Source: Streptomyces sp. NBC_00440 (GTDB lineage: Bacteria; Actinomycetota; Actinomycetes; Streptomycetales; Streptomycetaceae). Taken from it: DNA of 64,000 nt. The position numbers and the translations under genes are program-made. Shown piece after piece: positions 55,162 through 63,720 of this stretch. Where the stretch lies: contig NZ_CP107922.1 in NCBI RefSeq assembly GCF_036014215.1, positions 62,001 to 126,000 on the forward strand, given 5' to 3'. The notes beneath the pieces were generated by a model. The model was not told the DNA's origin and did no database searches. It worked only from the letters and a program-made list of their open reading frames with translations. Within the stretch, counting starts at the first letter, position 1. Each line of letters begins with the position of its first letter.

Positions 55162-55574
55162 GAAAGCCAATCAGCGGCATGACTGCCCCGGGCAGCGGCC
55201 GACTGAGGACATGGCTCGCCGAGAGAGAAAGTAAGCGGAACTGGGCTTGCACCCTTGAGACAAACCGCCAGTCCGCCCGGGGCGGACCGCACGCCTTCGG
55301 GCTGTTCCAGCCCTTGGGGAAAACCGTAGCGCAACACGAGGAGGTGCACAGGCAACGACTCGCACGGCCAAGCAGCAGAGGCAGTAGACGGCGGGCGGAG
55401 TAGCTGACATCCACGGTGGGCCGCGCCCATCAGCTGCAGCCGGGGCCCGCACAGGGCGACTTGCAGAGAACCACCGGGAGGCGTCTTCACCGAGCCCGGA
55501 GATCACGGGCTGCAGGTCCCGCCCACCCGGATGCAACCGCCGTACCCAGCCGAACAACGCGCCCTGACCCGCGG
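55162..55574. other. Gene-free region
   Basis: 413 bp in which no frame on either strand resembles a protein. No repeat or RNA gene was recognised. Confidence 0.4.
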
Positions 55575-55955
55575 TCAGGGGGTGAGGTCCAGGACCCGCA
55601 CCGGTTCTCCGGCCCAGCGGTCGGGTGCGGTGGTGGCCACGATCGCCCCGTCCGGGCGGTCCGGGGTGGGCTGTGCCGCGTACTGGCTGTGCGCCGCAGC
55701 CCACGTCTCCTGCCGCGCCAGAGCGAGAGCGGCCCCGAGATCAAGATCAAGGACCGTGATGCCGGGCAGCGACGCCAGGTGCTCTGCGGTGCCGGGCCGG
55801 GCACGGTCGGCTTCGACGAGCGCGCACGCCGGGGCGTATAAGAACCAGCTCGCCTCGGCGTGAGCACGGTGGATCAGCCGGGACGCCAGGACATTGCCCT
55901 GGCCGGCCGCGGCCATCGCGGTGTCGTCGAGCACGATGTGCATGGCGTCGCTCAC
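55575..55955 (-). CDS. PIN-like putative toxin
   Basis: 126 residues. An N-terminal DDTAMAAAGQGN, a middle LVEADRARPGTAEHL and a late TPDRPDGAIVATTAPDRWAG place acidic residues as in PIN-domain RNases, but the match is loose. It overlaps by ATGA a small ribbon-helix-helix-like gene with a palindromic promoter, the layout of a VapBC-type toxin-antitoxin operon with the antitoxin first. The toxin call rests on layout plus weak motif. Confidence 0.6.
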   Translation of the reverse strand: MSDAMHIVLDDTAMAAAGQGNVLASRLIHRAHAEASWFLYAPACALVEADRARPGTAEHLASLPGITVLDLDLGAALALARQETWAAAHSQYAAQPTPDRPDGAIVATTAPDRWAGEPVRVLDLTP

Positions 55956-56206
55956 CGGCCGCTCACCTGTGCCAGGCGCCGGTCCAGCTCACCGTCCAGG
56001 TCGTGCTGCTCGGCCGTGGTCGGGGCGTAGCCGTTCCACTCCTGCAGCGCGGCAAGCGCCTGCTCGGCGCGCTCGGCCCGCTCGGCTGGGGTCAGCAGTG
56101 TCTCGGCGAGGCGGGCCAGGTACGCGCGCAGCGACAGCCCCTCCGCCGCTGCGATCGCGGCCAGCCGGTCTTTGGCTTCCTCGGGGATACGGACGTTGGC
56201 ATCGGA
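55952..56206 (-). CDS. Putative antitoxin (ribbon-helix-helix-like)
   Basis: 84 residues from the ATG at 56,206. MSDANVRIPEEAKDRLAAIA followed by EGLSLRAYLARLAETLL is the strand-helix-helix pattern of CopG/Arc-type antitoxins; the C-terminus is helical and would bind the partner. The promoter side holds a 24-bp perfect palindrome. Longer starts would read through the palindrome. Confidence 0.7.
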   Translation of the reverse strand, partial: SDANVRIPEEAKDRLAAIAAAEGLSLRAYLARLAETLLTPAERAERAEQALAALQEWNGYAPTTAEQHDLDGELDRRLAQVSGR

Positions 56207-56234
56207 CATCGTCGTGCTCCTTCCCATCCCGCAA

Positions 56235-56258
56235 GGGTACGGGTACGTACCCGTACCC
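56235..56258. promoter_or_regulatory. 24-bp perfect palindrome, probable autoregulatory operator
   Basis: Two 12-bp arms, GGGTACGGGTAC and its complement, meet without a spacer, 29 bp before the antitoxin start. Each arm also contains a GGGTAC repeat, so four half-sites are available to a ribbon-helix-helix dimer. Confidence 0.75.
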
Positions 56259-56367
56259 ATTGGTCAACGGGCGCGAAAGCTGTGACCAGGGCCCCAGGCT
56301 TGTCACACGTGGAGGGGATTCTTCTGGAAGCCCTGCCGTGTGCAGGCGTGGGCTGGAACGCTGTCGA

Positions 56368-56943
56368 ATGATTTCGTCGGCGTCGTTACCGGACCGGCCC
56401 TGTGTGCTGCCCAGCTTCCCGTCGTGGATCTCCGACGTGCAGTGGCTGGACCTCGTGCTCCTCGACCAGCTCGCCGGCGCCGCGGGAGACACGATCAAGG
56501 ACGGCCCGCCGCTCCCCGATGCCCCGTATCAGACGGCTGCCGACGCCATCAACAACCTCGCCGCTGACCTCGATGAGCCACCCGCCACCGTCCAGGATTC
56601 CGTGTACCTGAAGGCAGTGCCCGCCTGGGAAGTCGACGCACTATGGCAGGTTCTCCTCGTCCTCCGCGAAGCCCAGGCTGATACCCCCGGCACCACCGGC
56701 CTGCGCGAACTCCTGGAAGAGATCGGCACCTACTCCAGTCCCACCCGATCCCCCAAGGAAGCCATCGCATCTCTCGAACGCGTACTGGCCGTCCTGCTGC
56801 TCGACATCCCCGCCGTACGGACGCTCGCCACCGCGCTCATCCTCAAGACCCCCTGGAACTCGGCGGCCGCAGCCGCGGCCGCGCAGATCCACCGCGCGTG
56901 GTCATCCGCCGGAATCCACCCCGGCCCGGCCGCCGGGACCTGA
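56368..56943 (+). CDS. Hypothetical protein
   Basis: 191 residues from the ATG at 56,368. Helical, acidic (AADAINNLAADLDEPPATVQ, LRELLEEIGTYSSP) with Ala-rich C-terminal helices. No family recognised. The start is uncertain. Confidence 0.5.
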   Translation: MISSASLPDRPCVLPSFPSWISDVQWLDLVLLDQLAGAAGDTIKDGPPLPDAPYQTAADAINNLAADLDEPPATVQDSVYLKAVPAWEVDALWQVLLVLREAQADTPGTTGLRELLEEIGTYSSPTRSPKEAIASLERVLAVLLLDIPAVRTLATALILKTPWNSAAAAAAAQIHRAWSSAGIHPGPAAGT

Positions 56944-57009
56944 CCGTGTCCGCCCGCGATCGTGACAGTCATGAGACCCGGCATAGAGGGGGCTGTGGTT
57001 CTTGACGGC

Positions 57010-57165
57010 GTTCGGGTGTCAGCGCGGGGGCGACCCGCGACCGCACCGGTAGGTCGGTGCGCAGCGCAGCGTCGACGCCAGTTCGAGCAGTGCGTCGGGG
57101 CGGGCGGTCAGGCAGTTGTAGAAGTCCTCCGGCGCCGGGATACGGCGGGTCACCGGAGTCAATGC
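57010..57165 (-). pseudogene. N-terminal remnant of an IS701-like transposase
   Basis: TRRIPAPEDFYNCLTARPDA and LLELASTLRC match the first 40 residues of IS701-type transposases (xFYDCLTARADALFELxDALL). It then decays. Confidence 0.6.
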
Positions 57166-57238
57166 GACGTTGGCTGCCGCCTACTGGTCTGCACTGCCTC
57201 CCAGCATGAGTCACAAAGCGTGCGGGCCCCCCACGCCG

Positions 57239-57332
57239 TAGCGGCAACAGTTCTCCCGGCGCGCGCACACGGGCCGACCTGCGCCGGGGCGCAGTCCAGC
57301 AACTGCGTCCTGCGGGGTGTGGGAGTGCTCAT
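57239..57332 (-). pseudogene. Second copy of the Cys-rich small-protein remnant
   Basis: MSTPTPRRTQLLDCAPAQVG, PCAR: nearly the same as 41,375-41,462, but a 1-nt deletion shifts the frame before the cysteine cluster. Confidence 0.45.
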
Positions 57333-57523
57333 TCACTGGCCTTCCGCTTGTGTTGTCGGACGAGGCTCTGGTCCTGAGAGAACGACGAAGCGGTGGTACG
57401 CCTGGCCGCCTGCGGGACGGTTGGCCGAAATTCGCTGCACAAGATGGTTGAGATAGATGTAGAACAGAGGACGTGAAGCGTTGCACTACATGTGCAGCGC
57501 TCAAGATGGAATGAGGGATCACG

Positions 57524-58921
57524 TTGGCTCACGTCCGTCCACTCGCCAACGGCCTGCGCACTGACCACCCGGTGCCGGGTCTTCCGTTCGTCGACGACTC
57601 CCACATCCCCCTCGACGAGGGGCCCGAGGCCATCGAGGCTGTCGGCCGTCATGATGGCAGCGGCATGTGGGGCCGCTTCGACCACAACGCTGAGAACGGC
57701 GGCTGGCACGCCTTCACCACCGATCCGCTCCAGCACAGTCTGGGCTGGTCGGTGCGCTACCACCCCGATCACGGCCGGACCGTGCTGCTGATGAGCAACC
57801 GCGACACCTCCTTCCTGCACAGTCAGTGGTCCGGGGATCAGCTGCTGTTCCGTGCCGGCGGCTACTGGTGGGACGGTGCGACCTGGTACCGCCCGGGACA
57901 GGTCTGGGACCCGGTCGCACAGGAACACGAGCGGCGCAGGTCCCGTGCCGCCGTTACCGTCAGCGTCGCCGACATGCTCGACGGCCGGGCCGACCCCGCC
58001 CGCGCGTACGTCGGAAAGGTCACCACTTACGACTCCGAGGCCCCGGGCCCGGAGAACTGGCTGGACCACCTGGCGCTGTGGGTCGAGCACCGCCAGGAGC
58101 AGAACAGCGCGCTCCCGCTGGAGCGGTGCGTGGTCGACGTCGCCAGCCCCGAGCTGACCGGCGGCCAGCTGCTGGGCGCTCCGGAGATGGCGGAGCTCGG
58201 TGGTATCACCGCCTCCACGCTGCGGTCCTACATCTCGCGCGGCAACAGTGAGGTGCCCGACCCGCAGGCAGCGGTCAACGGCCGCGACCAGTGGGCGAAG
58301 GCGGTGGCCGACGACTGGGTGGAGGCACGCCAGCGCTCCCACGAAGGAATCACAGCCACCATGTCGGCCGGTGACCGCGACAACTTGTCGCCCGGCGCGG
58401 CCGAGGTACGCGACCGGTTCGCCGCCGACTTCCAGAGCACCCTGTGGGGGCGGCCGGACGTACGGAAGCGGTGGATCCTGCGCCAGCGCAACGAGGCATC
58501 CGTGCGCGAGGTCTCCGACGCGCTCGCGTGGAACGTCGCGGTCAGCATGGACCGGGTTCTGCCCACCGACATGCTGGGCCCGGTCGTCAGAGGCGCGGTG
58601 CTCAACAACTTCTCCGAGTCCGTCGAGCTCCGTGCGGCCAGCGCGAAGCGGCGGAAGGAGAAGCAGACGAAGGCGAGCTGGTGGCATCTCACCCTGACCA
58701 TCCCGGTGGCGAAGATGCTGGACTGGTACATCCGCCACTACCCCAGCTCCGCCCACTGGCATATTGGCGAGATCATGCGTGAGGCCCGTGATCGGTGGGA
58801 CGTCCCGCCCACGGCTACGCTCCGTACACTGCGTCAGGCCCTCGCTCTCGACGGTGAGCTGACCGACGAGCAGCGCGCGACGTACTTCGCGCTCCTCGCG
58901 CCTCGCGAGGACATCGACTGA
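57524..58921 (+). CDS. Hypothetical protein with a central HTH-like segment
   Basis: 465 residues from TTG 57,524 (GAGGGA upstream). The N-terminal half is Trp/Tyr/Gly-rich (QLLFRAGGYWWDGATWYRPG). A MerR-like helix-turn-helix is seen near residues 215-260 (LLGAPEMAELGGITASTLRS, YISRGNSEVPDPQAAV). The C-terminal half is helical with a basic patch (RAASAKRRKEKQTKASWW). No known family. It may bind DNA in an integrated element. Confidence 0.6.
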   Translation: MAHVRPLANGLRTDHPVPGLPFVDDSHIPLDEGPEAIEAVGRHDGSGMWGRFDHNAENGGWHAFTTDPLQHSLGWSVRYHPDHGRTVLLMSNRDTSFLHSQWSGDQLLFRAGGYWWDGATWYRPGQVWDPVAQEHERRRSRAAVTVSVADMLDGRADPARAYVGKVTTYDSEAPGPENWLDHLALWVEHRQEQNSALPLERCVVDVASPELTGGQLLGAPEMAELGGITASTLRSYISRGNSEVPDPQAAVNGRDQWAKAVADDWVEARQRSHEGITATMSAGDRDNLSPGAAEVRDRFAADFQSTLWGRPDVRKRWILRQRNEASVREVSDALAWNVAVSMDRVLPTDMLGPVVRGAVLNNFSESVELRAASAKRRKEKQTKASWWHLTLTIPVAKMLDWYIRHYPSSAHWHIGEIMREARDRWDVPPTATLRTLRQALALDGELTDEQRATYFALLAPREDID

Positions 58922-59048
58922 CGCGACGCAGGCCGCCCTGGAAGTGTCATGAGCGCGGAACCCGGCTCCCCGTACTCCGCGCTCATGGCGACAGCGGGGC
59001 CCCCAAAATCGTGCGGTCGCGCCCGCACATCTCCGAGATGATGGACGG

Positions 59049-60002
59049 ATGATTGCCCAGATCTCGAACCGAAGAGTCCTCAATTTAGGTGAATCACCCG
59101 ACTCGCCACGGGAACAGCTTGACTTCCCGCCGATCCTCAACGGCGTCGACTACCTGGCCAGCGTCGTGGATCTCCTGCGTGCCAATCAGGTAGGCCCGCG
59201 TGAACTGAAGTACGCGGTCATCCACCTCAATGCCGCCGCTGAGGTGCTCCTCAAAGCCCGGTTGCAGGACGAGCACTGGAGCCTCGTCTTCGACGATCCG
59301 CGCAAGGCCACCCGCAGGGCGTTCACATCTGGCACTTTCACCAGCTGCACGATGGCCGACGCCGTCACCCGGCTCCGGGAGATCGCTCACGTCGCCCTCA
59401 CCGCCGACGAGCAGAACGTGCTCAAGCGCCTGGGGCAGGATCGCAACGCCCTCCAGCACTACGGTCTCACCCATAGCGCCCGCGCGGTGGAGTCCCGTAC
59501 TGGGCAGGCCCTGGACTTCCTCGTCCGCTTCCTCAAGGAGGAACTGCTCTTCGGCGACCGGTATGAGGCAGGGCGGAACAACGCGGTTCCGTTGCGCCTG
59601 GTCATGGACATCTCGAAGGGGGTACAAGACATCAGCTCCTTCCGCACCGAACGCAGGAAGCGGCTCCGCGGCGCGCTCAAGGAAGTGACACGCCACACGC
59701 TCACCTGCCACGAATGCGGTGAACTGGCCCTCGTCGTCGGGGATCGCTGCTACTTCTGCGACTTTCCCATAGGGAGTTTCTCTCCGGAGCACGCGGCCGA
59801 CATGGTGTTGTTCTTCGAGACCGTCACCCGGGGCGGGCCCGATCCGCAGACAGTCATCAGCCATTGCGTGCGCTGCCTGCGACGCGCCTGGGTTCCCGCC
59901 ATCGCTACCGCCGCCGACAGCGCACCCCGCCCCTTCTGCTTCAGCTGCGCCGCGCCCGTCCCGGCCTGGACCGTGGCGCTGCGCCCGCCGGCGGTCCGGT
60001 GA
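59049..60002 (+). CDS. HEPN-like protein with zinc ribbon
   Basis: 317 residues. The N-terminal 170 residues are helical and contain IHLNAAAEVLLKARLQDEHW and KRLGQDRNALQHYGLTHSAR; RNALQH fits the Rx4-6H signature of HEPN RNase domains. The C-terminal part carries four CxxC pairs (TCHECGEL, CYFCDF, CVRCLR, CFSCAA), likely two zinc ribbons. HEPN proteins serve as toxins or defence RNases, but domains of this kind also occur in unrelated proteins, so the call is inferred from the motif. It lies beside transposase and methyltransferase scars. Confidence 0.6.
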   Translation: MIAQISNRRVLNLGESPDSPREQLDFPPILNGVDYLASVVDLLRANQVGPRELKYAVIHLNAAAEVLLKARLQDEHWSLVFDDPRKATRRAFTSGTFTSCTMADAVTRLREIAHVALTADEQNVLKRLGQDRNALQHYGLTHSARAVESRTGQALDFLVRFLKEELLFGDRYEAGRNNAVPLRLVMDISKGVQDISSFRTERRKRLRGALKEVTRHTLTCHECGELALVVGDRCYFCDFPIGSFSPEHAADMVLFFETVTRGGPDPQTVISHCVRCLRRAWVPAIATAADSAPRPFCFSCAAPVPAWTVALRPPAVR

Positions 60003-60165
60003 GGCAGCGACGAATCGGGGTGATCTCGTGGGCGGCGAAGAAGGCGACGGCGCGGTGCCAGAACGTGACCGCGGTGACGGCCTTCTCGTCCTCCAGGGCC
60101 TCGGTGTACGCCAGGCGCGAGTAGTCGTCGAGTGTCGAATGCAGGTAGGTGTATCCGACCTTCCC
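60003..60165 (-). pseudogene. IS481-like transposase remnant
   Basis: VGYTYLHSTLDDYSRLAYTE and EDEKAVTAVTFWHRAVAFFA from the integrase core of IS481 transposases, including one catalytic Asp. Both ends are missing. Confidence 0.7.
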
Positions 60166-60227
60166 GGCCCCCGGACCGGTGCCTTCGGAGGCGCGGGCGG
60201 CGTCGGCGCCGACGCCGTGCATGTGCA

Positions 60228-60690
60228 AGCCGCCTCCTCGTACTGCTCGGCGACAAGTACCACGGAGCCCCCGGCGGCGCCGTCCAGGGCGGCGCCTGCG
60301 GCGTCCGCTCCGAGCACGACCGCAAGCGCGGCCGCACCCAGTACGCCCCCAAGCGGCAAAGGATCACCACCAGCGTGCCGCACAAGTCGCTGTTCGGGCC
60401 CTGGCGGTACGCGATCGGCTGCGTCGACCGCCTCGGGCTCATCCACCGGGCCGAGATGATCTGGGACAAGCCCAACCCCATGCCCGAGTCCGTCGCCGAC
60501 CGCGTCGTCCGCGCCCACGAGACCGTCTTCCACTTCACCCGCAGCCCGCAGTACTGGCACGACCCCGAGCACGCCCGCCTGCCCAGCGTGTGGACCGTGC
60601 CCACCACCCCGCTCAAGGTCCCGGCCGAGCTGGAGGACGCCCGGCACTTCGCGGCCATGCCTGCTGGACGCGGCTACCGCGCTCGTGGCA
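60228..60690 (+). pseudogene. N4/N6 DNA methyltransferase fragment
   Basis: LLVLLGDKYHGAPGGAV, VPHKSLFGPWRYAIGCVDRL, LIHRAEMIWDKPNPMPESVA, HETVFHFTRSPQYW and PSVWTVPTTPLKVP match the middle of DNA adenine/cytosine-N4 methyltransferases. The catalytic start (DPPY motif) and the SAM-binding end are missing. Confidence 0.75.
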
Positions 60691-60752
60691 GCTTTCGCGC
60701 CGAGTCAAGACCCTGGGCTTCGCCTCGGGCAGACAGCCCGCGAAAGTCCCTG

Positions 60753-61547
60753 CTACTTCGGCGGAGTGCGCCCGGTAAGTGCCTGCCATCGCTCACTCGC
60801 TGCTTCCAGCTCAGCGAGGGCTGCCTTCCTTCGGGGGTCCCGGCCCTGACGGTCGAGGACCTGCGACAGATGCTCACGGGCCGCGTCCAGAGAAGCTGTG
60901 TCCTCCTTCGACGCGGCCAGTTCTTCCTGTGCCCGCGCGAGCCGCTCCTCCCGATGGGACCGGAAGACGTCCTCGTCCGCCACCGCGTTCTGGATCTCGA
61001 CCGCGAAGTCACGTACCTGCTCCTCGTCGAAGGGCTTCGGCCCGTCTGCCACCCCATCGGCCGAAACCGGCAGCGGCAGATGCGGGTACTTCGCCCTATG
61101 CACCCTGCCATCCGGCTGGGTCAGGTAAATCGAATGGGTCTGCCGGCCTGACTCGAAACGGGCCGTAAGGCCAGCGAGCGGAATCGACCCGGCCCTCGAA
61201 GAGACCACCAGCGCGTGCTCGTGCAGTACGAGTTCACCGATCGGCTCCTTCAACCGCGGGCCCAGGCGCGGGGTTCGCAGAGCCGTGACCTTCTGCTCCA
61301 GCACACGTAGTCCCCGCTCGTGCTCGGCGCTCTCCGACCTCTCCCGCGCCCGCGCAGCGGCCACCAGCCTGCTGGACTCCTTCTCCACCCCTCGCACTTC
61401 CTGCCGTGCGCCGGCCAGGTCCGCGCGCTCCTCCGCGTAGCACGCGCTGAAAGCGAAAGCCCACCCTCCGGGATACCGGCTCCGCCGCCAGGCCACCAAA
61501 GACGCACTGCCCAGCAGTACAAGCGCAACGACACGCACGGCCTCCAC
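60753..61547 (-). CDS. Membrane-anchored coiled-coil protein
   Basis: 264 residues from GTG 61,547. One N-terminal transmembrane helix (VRVVALVLLGSASLVAW), then a long coiled coil (about 35-95, EERADLAGARQEVRGVEKES), a compact middle domain and a C-terminal helix (ERLARAQEELAASKEDTAS). Function unknown. Confidence 0.65.
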   Translation of the reverse strand: MEAVRVVALVLLGSASLVAWRRSRYPGGWAFAFSACYAEERADLAGARQEVRGVEKESSRLVAAARARERSESAEHERGLRVLEQKVTALRTPRLGPRLKEPIGELVLHEHALVVSSRAGSIPLAGLTARFESGRQTHSIYLTQPDGRVHRAKYPHLPLPVSADGVADGPKPFDEEQVRDFAVEIQNAVADEDVFRSHREERLARAQEELAASKEDTASLDAAREHLSQVLDRQGRDPRRKAALAELEAASERWQALTGRTPPK

Positions 61548-61676
61548 CGAACCCCCTCCTCAGCCATCGTCTGTGGCACTCGCTCTGTCATACCGCCCCC
61601 GATCAAATGGCATGAGCAATTGAGCCAAGAGCACCAGCCGGAGGCCAGCTCACCGCTCAGTTGCCTTGCAGCCGTG

Positions 61677-61861
61677 TCAGCTCCATAGGTGGTGTTCGGC
61701 CCAGAGAGTCAGCAGGCCGGCTGCGCCGGTCCCGGCTCCATAGCACAGGCCGCGCAGCATGTGTCCTGCTATCGCTCGGCGTTGGGCATGAATCCAGCGG
61801 TACGTGCGTGTCGTACGGCTCGGCCGGCCGGGTAGCGCGGGCGGGTCGCGGTGTTGACCAC
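61677..61861 (-). pseudogene. Small membrane-protein gene, frameshifted
   Basis: GTG 61,861 has a strong AAGGAG ribosome site and starts VNTATRPRYPAGRAVRHAR; after a shift near 61,810 the other frame continues YRWIHAQRRAIAGHMLRGLC, GAGTGAAGLLTLWAEHHL. Natural as one small protein with a C-terminal hydrophobic helix, but in two frames here. Confidence 0.45.
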
Positions 61862-61917
61862 GGGGGTCTCCTTCGGGATCTGGGCAGGACGGAACTGGCG
61901 CCGCGGTGATGAAGGTG

Positions 61918-62787
61918 TCAGTGGTGGGCGAACGGCGTGGGGAGAAGTTCCTTCGGCAGGTGATCGCGTGCCATGAAGGTGCGCAGTTCGTTGCTGTCGG
62001 CGATCTCCTGGGTGATGCCGGGCGACTGTTCGGCCGCGAGGGAGATCGGCCACGGCAAGTGCTGCTCCGAGGCGTAGCCGAGGGGTCGGCCTGCTGCTCG
62101 ATGCGCGTGGCGAGCCGGCGCAGGAAGTCGGTCTTGTCGTGGGTGCTGAGCATGTCGCGGAGCACCTGCGCTTCGGCGCGCAGGGTTTCTTCGAGCATCA
62201 GGAATCCCCTTCCCCGGTTCGGGGAGATCCAGGAGAGCGTGCAGGGCCTTGATTCCGAGATGAATGTTGACTTTGGCGGCGCCCTTCGTGATGTCGAGAC
62301 AGTCGGCGATCTCATCGGTGGTCATGCCCTCGATGTACTTGAGGCGGACACACTCCGCCTGCTTCGGGGAGCGCTCTTCGAGGCAGGCCCGTGCCCGGTC
62401 GAGCCGGTCGTACCCGCGCAGTTCCAGCAGATCGTCGCCGGTGGGCGTCCGGCTGAGCCCTGTCATCTCGACCGGCACTTCGTGTGCGGCGAGGCGGGCG
62501 CGGCGCCGGTAGTAGTCGATGCAGGAGGTTCGGACTATGGCCCGCGCGAGGGCCAGCGGGTTCGGATGCGCCTCGATGACGGTCCATTCGAGGTTCATTT
62601 TCAGTGCGGCGTCCATCACGGCCTCGTCGGCGTCGTGCAGGTTGCGCAGCCGGCCGATGGCCATGCGTATGAACTCATCCATGTTCTGGGCCAGGAAGTC
62701 TGTGAACTTCTCCGTCCTGCGGGGCCCTTGGGGAAGTCCGTCGGGTTCAGTCAATTCGTGGCCCTGCTCGTACGGTCCGGTCATCAC
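61918..62787 (-). CDS. ECF-type sigma factor with an altered C-terminus
   Basis: 289 residues as read. Region 2 (DFLAQNMDEFIRMAIGRLRN, ALARAIVRTSCIDYYRRRA) and region 4 (RSPKQAECVRLKYIEGMTTD, EIADCLDITKGAAKVNIHLG) are clear. After LPEPGKG the frame continues for 80 atypical residues. One more G in the GGGG near 62,208 would give a stop (TGATG) overlapping an ATG at 62,198 with its own ribosome site and a natural frame (MLEETLRAEAQVLRDMLSTH). A shift in the other direction later lets the two fuse. The gene was probably two genes. Confidence 0.8.
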   Translation of the reverse strand: MMTGPYEQGHELTEPDGLPQGPRRTEKFTDFLAQNMDEFIRMAIGRLRNLHDADEAVMDAALKMNLEWTVIEAHPNPLALARAIVRTSCIDYYRRRARLAAHEVPVEMTGLSRTPTGDDLLELRGYDRLDRARACLEERSPKQAECVRLKYIEGMTTDEIADCLDITKGAAKVNIHLGIKALHALLDLPEPGKGIPDARRNPARRSAGAPRHAQHPRQDRLPAPARHAHRAAGRPLGYASEQHLPWPISLAAEQSPGITQEIADSNELRTFMARDHLPKELLPTPFAHH

Positions 62788-63416
62788 GCCCCCCGGGCCG
62801 GGGGCCGGGTGACCGGGCGGTGGTGCCGGGGCGCGTTGCGCACAGCGGAGCTGGACTCAGCGCGAGCCTGCGAGGCGGTGCGGACGGTAAGGAACCTTCG
62901 TGTTCCGTTGCCCGCGGCGGTCAACCGGTAGGGCGCCGGGATGTACCAGCGTGTACCAGGCCCTGGAAAGCCTCACGGACTCCTCCTCTTCTTCCGGAGT
63001 ACGCCCGGCGTGCGTCGTTGCGCGCCGGGCTCGTTGCATCCCCTACACCGATAGGAGGGCGCCCGGGAGTTAACCGTGGGACGAACATTCTCATCTGTTG
63101 AGTGATCAACCGACTACGTGCAGCCACATGACCAGCACCTCTACCACCGACCGTGACGCTAATCACACAGATTGCGTGCATGCCTGCCGTGCGGAGAGGG
63201 AGGCGCCTTCATCAACGGACCGCCGCGCCGATGTTGACCACCGCCGTCGAGGAGCACCTCGCAGCCGGACACCGGCCAGGCGACGGCTTCACTCACCGTT
63301 CAATGAAGACGACCTGCTGGTGCTCCGACCCGAACGAAGTGAATGCACCTCGACATCGAGGCGTCTGGCCCGTTGACCGGGCTGCGGAGTTCCTCCCGCG
63401 GGGGCACGGTGGAGGT
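62788..63416. other. Upstream region of the sigma factor, no gene found
   Basis: 629 bp without a supported gene. It must contain the sigma-factor promoter. GGAACC and a downstream GTTG near 62,891 on the plus strand resemble an ECF-type promoter, but face the other way. No RNA gene was found. Confidence 0.45.
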
Positions 63417-63602
63417 ATGGATGAGGCAACCAGGACGTTCCGGCCCGGCGAGAAGGTCCCCGTCAGCGGGATCTACGAATGCACCTGCGGCCAAGAGCAC
63501 CGGGCGTTTACGAGCACCGACGTCAGAGGGCACACGTTCCCCCCGCCGCCATCGGGCTGCTCCGGGGCCGGCTGGAGCCTGAAGGCCCCCGCCCACAAGT
63601 AA
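63417..63602 (+). CDS. Small YjzC-like zinc-ribbon protein
   Basis: 61 residues with GGAGG directly upstream. TFRPGEKVPVSGIYECTCGQ with a later SGCSGAGW resembles YjzC-like small proteins (PGEKVPxSGIYxC). Two to four cysteines could bind zinc. Role unknown. Confidence 0.6.
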   Translation: MDEATRTFRPGEKVPVSGIYECTCGQEHRAFTSTDVRGHTFPPPPSGCSGAGWSLKAPAHK

Positions 63603-63642
63603 CCGGCGCCCGGAGTGGACCGGGATGCCTGCTCCCGCGTTC

Positions 63643-63720
63643 ATTCGTACGCTGGAGGTCTCGGGGCCTGGCGTGGAGGTCTCCTATGCCCCGTCCCATC
63701 TGGACCGGAGCGGTCAGTTT
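63643..63720 (+). repeat. Ku promoter/5' coding repeat, copy 2
   Basis: Matches 50,761-50,838; the start codon is at the same offset (43 bp) in both copies. Confidence 0.85.
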
